Positions 1-8,537 are shown, counted from the first letter of the stretch. The stretch: 64,000 nucleotides of DNA from Mesorhizobium australicum (GCF_900177325.1 NZ_FXBL01000004.1:2108001-2172000), one strand, 5' to 3'. The notes: generated by a model from the sequence alone, not told the origin. Translations and numbers: made by a program.

Positions 1-1019
1 CGCTCCTTGAGCAGCGAATAGAGCGTGGTCGTCTTGCCGCTGCCGGTCGGGCCTGTGATCAGCACGATGCCGTTGGGGATGTGGGCGAATTCCTTGAACC
101 TGGCGATCGCCTCGGCGTCGAAGCCGAGTGCGTTGAGCGACAGCGCCACGCCCGACTTGTCGAGGATGCGCAGCACGAAGGTCTCGCCGTGGACGGACGG
201 CAGCACCGAGACGCGGAGGTCGATCTCCTGGCCGCGCACCGTGACGCGCATGCGCCCGTCCTGCGGCATGCGCCGCTCTGCGATGTTGAGGCGCGACAGG
301 ATCTTGATGCGGGTGGCGATGCCGGCATGCATCGACTTCGGCGCGGTCTCGGCGACGGTCAGCAGGCCGTCGCAGCGGAAGCGGATGCGCAGGTGGTCGA
401 TCGTCGGCTCGACATGGATATCGGTGGCGCCGCGATCCACCGCCTGCTGGATGATGTTGGCGACGAAGCGGATGACCGGCGCCTCACGGGCGAAATCGCG
501 CAGCCGCTCGATGTCGTCGGTGTCGGCGAGGTCGTCGTCGACCGCCATCAGCAGGCTGTCGGGGCTGTCGAGCTTGGTCTCCTTCAGCGTGCGCAGCCGC
601 TCGGCGATGGCGCTGCGCGGGAACACCCGCAGCTCCGGCTCGCAGTCGAAATGGTAGCGCAGCACGTCGAGCGTCGAGCGGGCGAAGGGATCGGCGGCGG
701 CGACCAGCACGCGGTTCTCGACGAAGGCCAGCGGCAGCACCTGGTTGGCCTCGAGGAAGTTCATGCCGATGCCGCGAACCAGCGCAAGGTCGACCTCGTC
801 GGGCACGGCCGGCAGGACCGGCACGCCGAGGAAGGCCGAAAGATGCTGGGCGAGGTCGCTCTCCCGGAGCAGGCCGAGCTCGATGAAGACGGTGTCGACC
901 GGGTGGCCGGTCGAGCTGTGGGCGTTGCGCGCGCGCTTGACGGATTCGGCCGTGAGGATGCGGTTGTCCCCGAGCCAGGACAGGAAGTCGGAAAAGGTCG
1001 GATATTCCGCAAGTCTCAT
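1..1019 (-). CDS. gspE: type II secretion ATPase GspE, 3' end cut by window edge
   Basis: Cytoplasmic ATPase that powers pseudopilus assembly in the type II secretion system. The frame opens at an ATG at 1017-1019 and stays open for 339 codons to the window edge, so the C-terminal part is missing. An N-terminal MshEN/N1E-like region (about residues 45-130) is followed by the secretion NTPase domain, and the last visible residues hold the Walker A motif GPTGSGKT at 323-330. Sequences such as GATDIHVEPT and RLNIAERRMPQDGR are typical of GspE/PilB ATPases. It lies 19 bp after gspK and is probably the last visible member of the leftward gspL-M-N-K-E operon. Walker B and the zinc-binding region cannot be checked here. 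Confidence 0.93.
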   Translation of the reverse strand, partial: MRLAEYPTFSDFLSWLGDNRILTAESVKRARNAHSSTGHPVDTVFIELGLLRESDLAQHLSAFLGVPVLPAVPDEVDLALVRGIGMNFLEANQVLPLAFVENRVLVAAADPFARSTLDVLRYHFDCEPELRVFPRSAIAERLRTLKETKLDSPDSLLMAVDDDLADTDDIERLRDFAREAPVIRFVANIIQQAVDRGATDIHVEPTIDHLRIRFRCDGLLTVAETAPKSMHAGIATRIKILSRLNIAERRMPQDGRMRVTVRGQEIDLRVSVLPSVHGETFVLRILDKSGVALSLNALGFDAEAIARFKEFAHIPNGIVLITGPTGSGKTTTLYSLLKE

Positions 1020-1038
1020 GGAAGGGGCATCCGTCTCG

Positions 1039-2088
1039 TTACGGGTCGCTGGCGAGCACCGCCGCCACGCCGGCTCCGAAAATCATATCGCATTCGACGA
1101 GGCCGCTGAAGCCGCTTTCCCCTTCGGGCAGGAACTCGGGATTTGACGTCCGCTCGACGATGGAAAACTCGCCGGTCTCGTTCTCGCTCGCCGTGAGCAC
1201 CGCCCCGGCATAGCCCGACATGCCGCCGTCGAGCGTGCGCAATTCCACATCGACGCGATAGGTCTTGGCCCCTTCCTCCTCGTCCGGAAGGATAAAGGGA
1301 TATTTGGGCGTGGGCTTCGACGGCAGGACGCTCGACAGGCGGGTCGAGATGCGCGGGCCGAGGATCGTGTCGGCGGTGTTCCGGGTCGAGAAGACCTCGG
1401 TGAGCGCGCGGACCGGCTTTCCGCGGAAGCCTTCGAAGTCGTAGAGTTCCTCGACCGCCTCGAAGGGCAGGCGCTTCAGGCCGCCGGCGACGCGATCCTC
1501 GGCGCCGGCCGCGGGCGCGACCTGGGGAGTGCGCTGCGGGTCGCCTTCGCCCCCTCCGTTTCCACCGTCGCCATTGCCGTTGCCATCACCTCCGCCATCG
1601 CCACCGCCGCCGTCCCCGTCGTCCTCCGGCGGTCGGGTGCGGTAGGCGATCAGTGCCTCGGTGAGCTCGGCAATGTCGCCGGAGGGAAAGCCCAGTGCAC
1701 GGAAGCCTTCCGACAGGAGCTCGGCCGGTGCGTTGTTGATGCCGATCAGGCCGCGCTGGTCCTGGATCCGCGCCTCGATCAGGTACCGCGTCGACCGGCA
1801 GCGCAGCGGTTCGGAGCGGACCCTGATCTCCTCGTTGCGGGGTTCTGTCGGCGGGGCTGCGAGATCTCGCGCCAGAACCGTCAGCAACCCGTCGGCGATC
1901 GTTTCCAGCCGTTGCTGCTGGAGCTGGTTCGAGGCGACGAGCAGTTCGGTCCGTGCGCCCAGAACGAGCGGCGCGAGGATCGCAGTCACGGCGAGAAGAA
2001 AGAGCAGCACCATCAGGAGCGCGAAGCCGGCCTCGGCGTCCCGCGGCTCGCCATCCCGCGGGCAGGCGGGAGGAAGGAGGTGGCTCAT
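1039..2088 (-). CDS. gspK: minor pseudopilin GspK
   Basis: Tip pseudopilin of the type II secretion system, inserted in the inner membrane. The ATG at 2086-2088 gives 349 residues and overlaps the preceding stop as ATGA. A 21-residue leader ends in Gly, followed by the hydrophobic helix FALLMVLLFLL; position +5 is Met rather than the Glu of major pseudopilins, which is the hallmark of GspK. The sequence GINNAPAELL resembles the helix-hairpin region of the family. Residues about 155-183 are an almost pure Gly/Asp/Asn insert, encoded by a simple repeat, that looks unlike normal GspK. gspH, gspI and gspJ are not in the window and may lie beyond the left edge. Confidence 0.85.
   Translation of the reverse strand: MSHLLPPACPRDGEPRDAEAGFALLMVLLFLLAVTAILAPLVLGARTELLVASNQLQQQRLETIADGLLTVLARDLAAPPTEPRNEEIRVRSEPLRCRSTRYLIEARIQDQRGLIGINNAPAELLSEGFRALGFPSGDIAELTEALIAYRTRPPEDDGDGGGGDGGGDGNGNGDGGNGGGEGDPQRTPQVAPAAGAEDRVAGGLKRLPFEAVEELYDFEGFRGKPVRALTEVFSTRNTADTILGPRISTRLSSVLPSKPTPKYPFILPDEEEGAKTYRVDVELRTLDGGMSGYAGAVLTASENETGEFSIVERTSNPEFLPEGESGFSGLVECDMIFGAGVAAVLASDP
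1540..1626. repeat. simple-sequence tract coding for a Gly/Asp-rich insert in GspK
   Basis: The plus strand here is a degenerate run of ccaccg/ccgtcg/ccattg-like units, which reads on the minus strand as GGC/GGT/GGA and GAC/GAT/AAC codons. It encodes roughly residues 155-183 of GspK. Units of three and six bases keep the frame, so length changes by slippage would be tolerated. Confidence 0.75.
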
Positions 2089-2621
2089 TGGCCCGAACTG
2101 ACCTCGGGGTAGAGCTCGAACGACATGCTCTCCTGGCCGCGCCGGATGGTGACCGACCCCGGATCGATCTTGCCGACCTCCCAGCCCTGCAGCACGTCGC
2201 CGACCAGGACCCATACCGGATCGGGCGATTCATCGAGCTGGAGCAGCGCCTTCATGTCCGCGACGCCGGCCGAGCTGACGCCGATCAGCCGTATCGACGG
2301 CGCGGGGAGAGCCTGGACCTCGGGTTCGACAACCTGCTCGGCGACCGGCTCCGCCACAGGTTCGGCGGGCGGCGCGGGCGGCTGCCACGGGCGGCGGGCC
2401 TTGTCGAACAGCGGGCGGGAATAGGCCTGGACGGGACTCATCTCCGAGAAATCCAGCACTTCGCCAAGCTTAGGCTGGTCGGCGACGCCGCCCCCCCGCC
2501 CCGCATCGCGCGGCGAGGCGATGGCCCCGGTGCCGGCCGGGCGTTCGAAGACCGCCCAGGCGGCAGGCCAGATGGCGAGATTGGCGGCGAGGATCGCTGC
2601 GAGCTTGAGCGGCGTCTTCAT
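2085..2621 (-). CDS. type II secretion GspC/GspN-like inner-membrane protein
   Basis: A 178-residue protein, start ATG at 2619-2621, overlapping gspM upstream by four bases and gspK downstream by four. One membrane helix (about residues 5-27) is followed by a Pro/Glu/Ala/Val-rich linker and a C-terminal domain with the pattern IRLIGVSSAG...VWVLVGDVLQGWEVGKI, as in the homology region of GspC and in PilP. In GspC that domain contacts the secretin, so this protein probably links the inner-membrane platform to GspD. There is no PDZ domain, so it is shorter than enterobacterial GspC. Alphaproteobacterial versions are often annotated GspN; I leave the symbol blank. Confidence 0.72.
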   Translation of the reverse strand: MKTPLKLAAILAANLAIWPAAWAVFERPAGTGAIASPRDAGRGGGVADQPKLGEVLDFSEMSPVQAYSRPLFDKARRPWQPPAPPAEPVAEPVAEQVVEPEVQALPAPSIRLIGVSSAGVADMKALLQLDESPDPVWVLVGDVLQGWEVGKIDPGSVTIRRGQESMSFELYPEVSSGQ

Positions 2622-3244
2622 TGCGTCGCCCCCGCGGCGGGAGCGGCGGCCTGCGGCGCGGGCGCGGCGACTGGCGGCAGCGCGCCGTAGAACTGCACCC
2701 GCAGCACAAGCTGGGTCGGGCCGTCGCCCAACCCTTGCGAATCCAGCGTCGAATGGAGCTGGGCCTGGCGGATGATCAGATAGGGCTTGGCCGCCTCGAT
2801 CGCGAAGATCGTGCCTTGAATGCCTTCGTTCGGACCGGTGATGTCGGCGCGCAGGCCGGCGAAGCGCATGCCCTTCTGCTGCAATGCCGGCGCGTTGCCG
2901 ACGGAGGTGATGGAGACGCCGTTCTGCCGCGCGACGCCGTCGAGCCAGGTCTGGAGATCGGCCTGGATGACCGCGTCGCTGGCACCCGTAAGGAATTCCG
3001 GCCTGTCGTCCGCGGCGATCGCGGCCTTGGCGGACTCTTCCATCATCGGCTTCAGCGCCAGCACCGCACGCAGGCGGCCGAGCGTCTCGCGCTGCTCGCG
3101 GACCGCGTCGCGGCTGGCATAGACCGAGGAGACCGCGGCCATCGTCAACAGGCCGGCGCCTGCGACGCAACCGACCAGCAGGCCGACGGCGGCAAGGCGG
3201 CGGGTGCGAGGCCCGGCGTTGAGGATGCGCGTCAGGCTATCCAT
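2618..3244 (-). CDS. gspM: type II secretion protein GspM
   Basis: Bitopic inner-membrane platform protein of 208 residues, start ATG at 3242-3244. A short cytoplasmic tail is followed by a membrane helix (about residues 17-40) and a coiled segment, then a ferredoxin-like periplasmic domain (about 85-185) with the pattern FLTGASDAVIQADLQTWL. The last 20 residues are an Ala/Pro-rich tail. It overlaps gspL by 8 bp upstream and the GspC/N gene by 4 bp downstream, so the operon is translationally coupled. The family is divergent, and the call rests on size, topology and position between gspL and the GspC-like gene as well as on sequence. Confidence 0.75.
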   Translation of the reverse strand: MDSLTRILNAGPRTRRLAAVGLLVGCVAGAGLLTMAAVSSVYASRDAVREQRETLGRLRAVLALKPMMEESAKAAIAADDRPEFLTGASDAVIQADLQTWLDGVARQNGVSITSVGNAPALQQKGMRFAGLRADITGPNEGIQGTIFAIEAAKPYLIIRQAQLHSTLDSQGLGDGPTQLVLRVQFYGALPPVAAPAPQAAAPAAGATQ

Positions 3245-4277
3245 CGCCGTTCTCGATCTTCATGGCGATGGAGAAGCGCTCGCCCTCCTGGTTCACGACG
3301 CGCACGACCGGCTCCATGAAGGTCGGCGCGCTGAACAGCGGCGAGGCCTCCAGGATCGGGATGAGCGCGGCCGCGGATGCCGAGAAGCCGGCGAAGCGCA
3401 CCATGTCGCCACTGACGCTGATCTCGGTCAGCCAGGTGTTGTCGGGGATCGCCCGCGACATCTCCTCGATGACGCGCACGACCGGCACGGTGTCCTTCTT
3501 CTCGTCGCGGACGACGCCGATCTGGGCGATCTTGGCGTCGCGGGCGGCGAGCACGGCACGCAGTTCGCGAACCTGGCTCTCGGCCGCTTCCACCTGCTCC
3601 GCGACCTCCGCGCCGGCTACCGAATAGCGCCAGTGGGCCGCGCCGACGAGAGCGACGAGGCCGGCGGCCGCGGTGGCGAGGCCGATCGAGACGGCCCGCT
3701 CGCCGAGCCTGGTGGCGGCGGACACGCCCACCACCTCCCGCAGGCTCGTCGCATCCACCGGATAGAGCTCACCGCCGTCGGAGAGCAAGATCGAGGCGAC
3801 ACGCCAGCCGCCCGAGCGCAGGCCCTCGACCACGGGCACAAGGGCGGACTTGCGCACCGTGTAATAGGAACTGTCGGTGACGCGCTCGTCGAACCGTGTC
3901 GCCAGCACGAAGAAGTCGTCGGGGTTGAACGGCGTGGCGGACTGAAGGTCGAGCTGCGCCATCGCCATCTTGCGCACGCGCGGCAGGCGGATCGCCGCCA
4001 GGCTGCGCTTCAGGTAGCGCTCCGGCTCGATGACGATGCCGACCGCGGGCTTGCGGCCGCGGCCGCCGGCAAGCTGGTCGAGGAGGGGGGCGATCTGCGA
4101 CGGCTCGGCGGCGAGGTGGGGCTCCGTCCCGTCGACGGAGATCTCGGCGCCCGCCCTAACGAGCCGCACGGTGGCGCCTATGGCGGGCGCCTGCGGACGG
4201 AAGCGCGATCCGAAGGCCCGGCCGAGCTCGTCCGGCCACCAGCTCATCAAATCCGAAAGAAAGTTGGCGAGGGCCAC
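3237..4277 (-). CDS. gspL: type II secretion protein GspL with PilN-like C-terminus
   Basis: Inner-membrane platform protein of 346 residues that connects the GspE ATPase to GspM. It starts with GTG at 4275-4277, with AAGG about 10 bases upstream. Residues 1-195 form the cytoplasmic actin-like domain, a membrane helix lies near residues 198-220, and the periplasmic part is a coiled coil followed by a PilN/fimbrial-assembly fold (IPDNTWLTEISVSGDMVRFAGFS). It is the first gene of the leftward operon and is divergent from gspD across a 358-bp control region. An ATG at residue 11 is an alternative start. Confidence 0.8.
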   Translation of the reverse strand: MALANFLSDLMSWWPDELGRAFGSRFRPQAPAIGATVRLVRAGAEISVDGTEPHLAAEPSQIAPLLDQLAGGRGRKPAVGIVIEPERYLKRSLAAIRLPRVRKMAMAQLDLQSATPFNPDDFFVLATRFDERVTDSSYYTVRKSALVPVVEGLRSGGWRVASILLSDGGELYPVDATSLREVVGVSAATRLGERAVSIGLATAAAGLVALVGAAHWRYSVAGAEVAEQVEAAESQVRELRAVLAARDAKIAQIGVVRDEKKDTVPVVRVIEEMSRAIPDNTWLTEISVSGDMVRFAGFSASAAALIPILEASPLFSAPTFMEPVVRVVNQEGERFSIAMKIENGDG

Positions 4278-4635
4278 TGTTCCAAACCTTCGTCAGCGCA
4301 TCCGGGGTCTATATCCCCAATTTTCTTGCGACGAAACCGATTCCAGTTCGGTGCGGCCAAACTGTGATAAACCGCGAGATGTTCAACGTTGAACGCTCCC
4401 GGCCGATACTGTTGCATCTTTTCCGCGCCGACTGTGAATTGCTGCATAGATTAACCGCGGTTCCGGAGTTTTCTTGCCTTGCCAACCCTTTTGTGGCTTG
4501 GTGACGAATGGGGGGAGATCGGCAACAGGCTCTCGGAGCCCGCTCGGTCGAAAAGATCGGAGCCTCGCCCCTGAGGACATAATGTTTCTGCTGTCGTGGC
4601 GGTGTAGTACTCGGGCATGATCAAGTAGGCCGATA
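4278..4635. promoter_or_regulatory. divergent control region between gspL and gspD
   Basis: This 358-bp stretch separates the two type II secretion blocks and must hold both promoters. It is less GC-rich than the neighbouring genes. The clearest element is the perfect 14-bp palindrome GTTCAACGTTGAAC at 4381-4394, a plausible dimeric regulator site. I see no convincing sigma-70 box and no credible small gene; open frames here have no good ribosome site. Confidence 0.5.
4381..4394. promoter_or_regulatory. perfect palindrome, candidate operator
   Basis: GTTCAACGTTGAAC is identical on both strands and lies near the middle of the gspL-gspD control region, 103 bp from the gspL start and 242 bp from the gspD start. 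Its position suits a regulator that controls both secretion blocks. The binding protein is unknown. Confidence 0.4.
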
Positions 4636-6723
4636 ATGTATCGAGTGCTCGCCCTCGTGATTCTGGTCGTAATGCTGGCCAGTTGCGCGTCGAACTCCAA
4701 GAACGACGTATTCTCCTCGGTACTAACCAATCTGGACGATAATGGCCGTCCGCTACCGCCGGAGAACTCCGGCGTGTCGCGCCGGCTGACGGGCAGCGAC
4801 GCGGACAACTTCAACGGGGTGAGCGCCGGCGGCAGTGGCCAGTTCGTCTCGGGCCGCGCTCCTTATACCGCCGAGACCAGCAGTTCCGGACAGACCGAGT
4901 ATCGCCTTAACCTGGTCGATGCACCCATCGCGGCGGCGGTCAAGAACGTGCTCGGCGACATTCTCGGCCTCAACTACACGATCGACCCGCGCGTCCGCGG
5001 CTCGATCACGCTGCAGACCAGCGCGCCGGTCAACCGCAACACGCTGGTCGACATCCTCGAGACGACGCTGGCGGCGAACGGTTTCGCGATCGTCAAGGGC
5101 TCCGGCACCTACAACATCGTGCCGCTGTCGGAAGCGCTGGCCAAGACGCCGTCGGTGAGCGTGCCCTCGACCGTCAGCCGCACGCCAGGTCTCAAGATCC
5201 AGGTCGTCGAGCTGCAATACATCTCGGCCGAGGAAATGCGCGTCATCCTCGCACCGATCAGCCGCGAAGGCTCGATCCTGCGCGTCGACAATGCGCGCAA
5301 CTACATCATGATCGCCGGCACGAACCCCGACCTCGCCGCGATGCGCGAGGCGATCCAGGTCTTCGACGTGGACTGGATGAAGGGCATGTCGGTCGCGCTC
5401 CACCCGCTCAAGACCTCGCGCCCCGACGCCGTGGCGAAGGAACTCGAGACGATCTTCCGCGCACAGGAAGGCCCCGGCACCAACCTTATCAAGTTCGTGC
5501 CCAACGAGCGGCTGAACTCGGTTCTCGTGATCACGTCGCGGCCGCAATATCTCGCCCGCGCCGAAGGCTGGATCCGCCAGCTCGACCGGCTGGCGAGCAC
5601 CAGCGAGGAACAGCTTTTCGTCTACCAGATCCAGAACCGTTCGGCCGAGGAGATGGCGAAGGTGCTGCAGTCGGTTCTGTCCAAGCAATCGGGCGACCCG
5701 CTGGAAAGCACGCCTTCGGTGTCGCCGGACCTGCAGACCGAACTGATAGCGAGCGAGCCCGCCAATCCGACGTCGCCGGGCGGGGGCTCGTCCCCTTCGA
5801 GCCAGTCGGGCGTCCCCTCCGTCGTCGCCGACACGGAGAACAATGCGCTGCTGATCTCCACGACCGCGCGCAACTATGAGCGCATCGAGCGCATCCTGCG
5901 CCAGATCGACGTGCTGCCGACCCAGGTGCTGCTGGAGGCGATCATCGCCGAGGTGACGCTGACCGACGAGCTGAAGTTCGGCGTGCGCTGGTTCTTCGAG
6001 AACGGCGATTTCAGCATCGGCTTTTCCGATCTGGAAAGCGGCGGCACCGGAAAGTCGTTCCCCGGCCTCGGGTGGAGCTTTGCCTCGACCAATCTCGAGG
6101 TCACGCTCAACGCCCTTTCGAGTGTAACCAACGTCAAGGTGATCTCGTCGCCGACTTTGATGGCGCTCAACAACCAGAAGGCGACGCTGCAGATCGGCGA
6201 CCAGGTGCCGATCGCTACCCGTACCTCGACCAGCGTCGACAATCCGGATGCGCCGATCGTCAGCACCATCACGCTGAAGGACACGGGCATCATCCTGAAC
6301 GTGACGCCGCGCGTGAACACATCGGGCCGCGTCCTGCTCGACATCGAACAGGAGGCGAGCAGCGTGGTGCGCACGACGACGTCGGGCATCGATTCGCCGA
6401 CGATCCAGCAGCGCAAGGTCGAGACGCGCGTCGCCGTCAACGACGGCGAAGCGCTGATCATCGGCGGACTGATCCAGGAGCGGAACTCGAAGGCGAAAGG
6501 GCAGGTCCCGATCCTCGGTGACATCCCGGTGCTCGGCAATGCGTTCAAGAACAAGACGGACACGATCGAGCGCACGGAGCTGGTGATCTTCATCCGGCCG
6601 AAGGTCGTCCGCAACGTGCAGGAGGCCCGCTCCGTCAACGACGAATTCCGCAAGCGGCTGGATTTCGGCGCGAGCGAAACGCCCGGCAACCGCATCAAGC
6701 GCGACCTGAAGCGCCTGCAATAG
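4636..6723 (+). CDS. gspD: type II secretion outer-membrane secretin GspD
   Basis: Outer-membrane channel of the type II secretion system, 695 residues. The N-terminus is a lipoprotein signal with lipobox LASC (Cys17), so this secretin is probably self-piloting. N0/N1 repeats begin near residue 90 (YRLNLVDAPIAAAVKNVLGD), N2/N3 follow, and residues about 360-395 are a Ser/Gly/Pro-rich break within N3. The secretin core runs from about 430 (EAIIAEVTL) to the conserved end NDGEALIIGGLIQ...PILGDIPVLGNAF (about 600-645). It opens the rightward block and lies 13 bp before the prepilin peptidase gene. The identification is secure. Confidence 0.95.
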   Translation: MYRVLALVILVVMLASCASNSKNDVFSSVLTNLDDNGRPLPPENSGVSRRLTGSDADNFNGVSAGGSGQFVSGRAPYTAETSSSGQTEYRLNLVDAPIAAAVKNVLGDILGLNYTIDPRVRGSITLQTSAPVNRNTLVDILETTLAANGFAIVKGSGTYNIVPLSEALAKTPSVSVPSTVSRTPGLKIQVVELQYISAEEMRVILAPISREGSILRVDNARNYIMIAGTNPDLAAMREAIQVFDVDWMKGMSVALHPLKTSRPDAVAKELETIFRAQEGPGTNLIKFVPNERLNSVLVITSRPQYLARAEGWIRQLDRLASTSEEQLFVYQIQNRSAEEMAKVLQSVLSKQSGDPLESTPSVSPDLQTELIASEPANPTSPGGGSSPSSQSGVPSVVADTENNALLISTTARNYERIERILRQIDVLPTQVLLEAIIAEVTLTDELKFGVRWFFENGDFSIGFSDLESGGTGKSFPGLGWSFASTNLEVTLNALSSVTNVKVISSPTLMALNNQKATLQIGDQVPIATRTSTSVDNPDAPIVSTITLKDTGIILNVTPRVNTSGRVLLDIEQEASSVVRTTTSGIDSPTIQQRKVETRVAVNDGEALIIGGLIQERNSKAKGQVPILGDIPVLGNAFKNKTDTIERTELVIFIRPKVVRNVQEARSVNDEFRKRLDFGASETPGNRIKRDLKRLQ

Positions 6724-6736
6724 GATCGCCGCCGCG

Positions 6737-7231
6737 ATGCAGGGTCCCGACATCGCGTTCGGCGCAGCACTTGTCCTTGTCCTCCTGGCGATCGCCGTGG
6801 TGGATTTCCGCAGTCTGATGATTCCCGACGCGCTGAACGGGCTGCTCGCCGTGCTGGGATTTGGCTGGGCGTGGCGTGCCGCGGGCGCCTTCCCGATCTG
6901 GCAGATCGTCTTTGCGGCGGGGCTTTTCGCCCTGTTCTGGCTGATGCGGGCGGGATTCCTCAGCCTGCGCAAAGTGGCGGGGCTCGGCCTCGGCGACGTC
7001 AAGATGGCCGGCGCCTGCGCCCTGTGGTTCAGTCCGTGGAACCTGCCGATCTTCCTTTTTTTGACCGCAATCTCCGCGCTCCTCTACGTCGCCTTGACGG
7101 CGAGTGTGAGCGGTCGGCTTGACAGGAACGCGAGAGTTCCGTTCGGTCCCTTCCTCGGAGTGGGGTTGTTTGCGACCTGGGTCGCGGAACAGTCCGGCAT
7201 TGCGACGTTTATTCCTGACAGGGGGTTCTGA
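6737..7231 (+). CDS. prepilin peptidase, A24 family, no methylase domain
   Basis: Aspartic membrane protease that cleaves pseudopilin leaders, 164 residues with about five membrane helices. The two catalytic aspartates are visible: Asp23 in VVDFRSLMIP and Asp87 in the GxGD motif GLGDVKMAG, followed by the RVPFGPFL signature. It lacks the N-terminal cysteine-rich N-methyltransferase domain of full-length GspO/PilD and so resembles CpaA/TadV peptidases. Its stop shares one base with the gspG start (TGATG), so enzyme and major substrate are translationally coupled. Likely substrates here are GspG and GspK. Confidence 0.9.
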   Translation: MQGPDIAFGAALVLVLLAIAVVDFRSLMIPDALNGLLAVLGFGWAWRAAGAFPIWQIVFAAGLFALFWLMRAGFLSLRKVAGLGLGDVKMAGACALWFSPWNLPIFLFLTAISALLYVALTASVSGRLDRNARVPFGPFLGVGLFATWVAEQSGIATFIPDRGF

Positions 7232-7689
7232 TGATTCGAGGATCGTATCCGTGGCGCCAGCGGCAAGAGCGGCGGCGGGCGAGCGAAGGGCAGGACGGCT
7301 TCACGCTGGTCGAACTGCTGGTCGTCCTTGCGATCATCGCGCTGATCGCCGGCCTCGCCGCACCCCAGGTGCTGCGCTATCTCGGCTCGGCACGCTCGGA
7401 CGCCGCCCAGGCGCAGATCAAGAACATAGAGAGCGCGCTGGAGCTGTTCTACATCGACAATCTGCGCCGGCCGACCAACGAGGAGGGCCTCGCCGTACTG
7501 AACGAGCCCACGCCCGAACTGCAGGCGCGCTGGAATGGCCCCTATCTCAAGAATGCGGATTCGCTGAAGGATCCGTGGGGCAATCCGTATATCTACCGCG
7601 TCACCGACACGACGGTGGAGATCATCTCCTACGGCCGTGACGGCAAGGCCGGCGGCACCGGCGAAGACCGCGACATCACCAACCGCTGA
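7231..7689 (+). CDS. gspG: major pseudopilin GspG
   Basis: Main subunit of the type II secretion pseudopilus, 152 residues. An unusually long, basic leader of 23 residues ends in Gly23, followed by FTLVELLVVLAIIALIAGLAAPQVL with the required Glu at +5 (Glu28). The C-terminal half has the conserved GspG features: RRPTNEEGLAVL, WNGPYLKNADSLKDPWGNPYIYR, and the Ser/Gly/Asp calcium-binding end SYGRDGKAGGTGEDRDI. It follows the peptidase with a one-base overlap. The gene is complete. Confidence 0.95.
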   Translation: MIRGSYPWRQRQERRRASEGQDGFTLVELLVVLAIIALIAGLAAPQVLRYLGSARSDAAQAQIKNIESALELFYIDNLRRPTNEEGLAVLNEPTPELQARWNGPYLKNADSLKDPWGNPYIYRVTDTTVEIISYGRDGKAGGTGEDRDITNR

Positions 7690-7719
7690 GCCCTGGGCGC
7701 GGCCGTTTCACGCATGGAG

Positions 7720-7738
7720 GCGGGCCGCACGGGCCCGC
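7720..7738 (+). terminator. GC-rich hairpin after gspG
   Basis: GCGGGCC, a five-base loop, then GGCCCGC. It lies 30 bp after the gspG stop and 7 bp before the next start codon, with no T-run. It may end the secretion transcript or mask the start of the following permease gene. Confidence 0.35.
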
Positions 7739-7745
7739 GCGGACA

Positions 7746-8537
7746 ATGAAGTTCCTGAGAGACGCGGTCGGCGATTTCGTGTCGGCTTTCCGCATGCGCC
7801 GCATCTGGCTGGCGCTCGCCAGCGAGGATATTTCCGACCAGCACCGGCGCACCTCGCTCGGGCCGTTCTGGCTCCTCATCAACTATCTGATCTTCGTCGG
7901 CACCTTCGTCTTCATCATGGGGCGCGACGACGGCGTGCCGAACTACACCGCCTATGTCGCGCTCGGGCTGCTGGTGTGGTTCTACATCATGGAGACGATG
8001 AACTCCGGCGTGTCACTGTTCGTGCGCGAGGAGGCCTTCATCAAGGGCACCACGCTGCCGCTGTCGCTCTATGTGCTGCGCATGACGACGCAGGCGCTGA
8101 TGCGCGCCGGCTATGCCGCGCTCGGCTGCGTGGTGCTTCTCTTCCTCAGCGGCGCCGATCTGAGCTGGTACTGGCTCTGGTCGGCGGCGGCGGTCGTCCT
8201 GATCATCCTCGTGACGCCGGCAGCGATCACCATCTTCGCCTTCCTTGGCGCCTTTTTCCCTGACAGCCAATTCATCGTCCAGAACCTGACGCGCATCGGC
8301 ATGTTCCTCACGCCGGTCTTCTGGGCGCATACGGCGGGAAACCTGTTCGGCGTGCGCGGCATCTTCTACTACTGGAACCCCTTCACATACTTCCTCGAGA
8401 TCGTGCGCGTGCCGATCCTGGCCGGCAATGTGCCGGTCCGCTCCTTCATCCTCTGCCTCGGCATCTCGCTGGCCGCCTGGCTGGTGGCGCTGATCCTCTA
8501 CGGGCGGCTGCGCCGGCAGGTCGTGTTCGTGCTGTAG
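7746..8537 (+). CDS. ABC-2 polysaccharide export permease (Wzm/KpsM type)
   Basis: Inner-membrane permease of 263 residues with about six helices, typical of the ABC-2 family that exports lipid-linked capsule or O-antigen chains. The N-terminal motif LASEDISDQHRRTSLGPFWLLINYLIFVGTF and the C-terminal motif YYWNPFTYFLEIVRVPIL are characteristic. The matching ATPase lies at 9307, beyond a small secreted-protein gene. The ribosome site before ATG 7746 is weak, and a GC-rich hairpin lies just upstream. It could serve capsule, O-antigen or exopolysaccharide export; the context does not decide. Confidence 0.88.
   Translation: MKFLRDAVGDFVSAFRMRRIWLALASEDISDQHRRTSLGPFWLLINYLIFVGTFVFIMGRDDGVPNYTAYVALGLLVWFYIMETMNSGVSLFVREEAFIKGTTLPLSLYVLRMTTQALMRAGYAALGCVVLLFLSGADLSWYWLWSAAAVVLIILVTPAAITIFAFLGAFFPDSQFIVQNLTRIGMFLTPVFWAHTAGNLFGVRGIFYYWNPFTYFLEIVRVPILAGNVPVRSFILCLGISLAAWLVALILYGRLRRQVVFVL

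Noticed and set aside
4753..7002. Long open frame opposite gspD (749 codons)
   Set aside because: It is an antisense shadow in high-GC DNA: its product is rich in Arg, Asp, His and Gly with no domain pattern, while the plus strand encodes an unmistakable secretin and prepilin peptidase.
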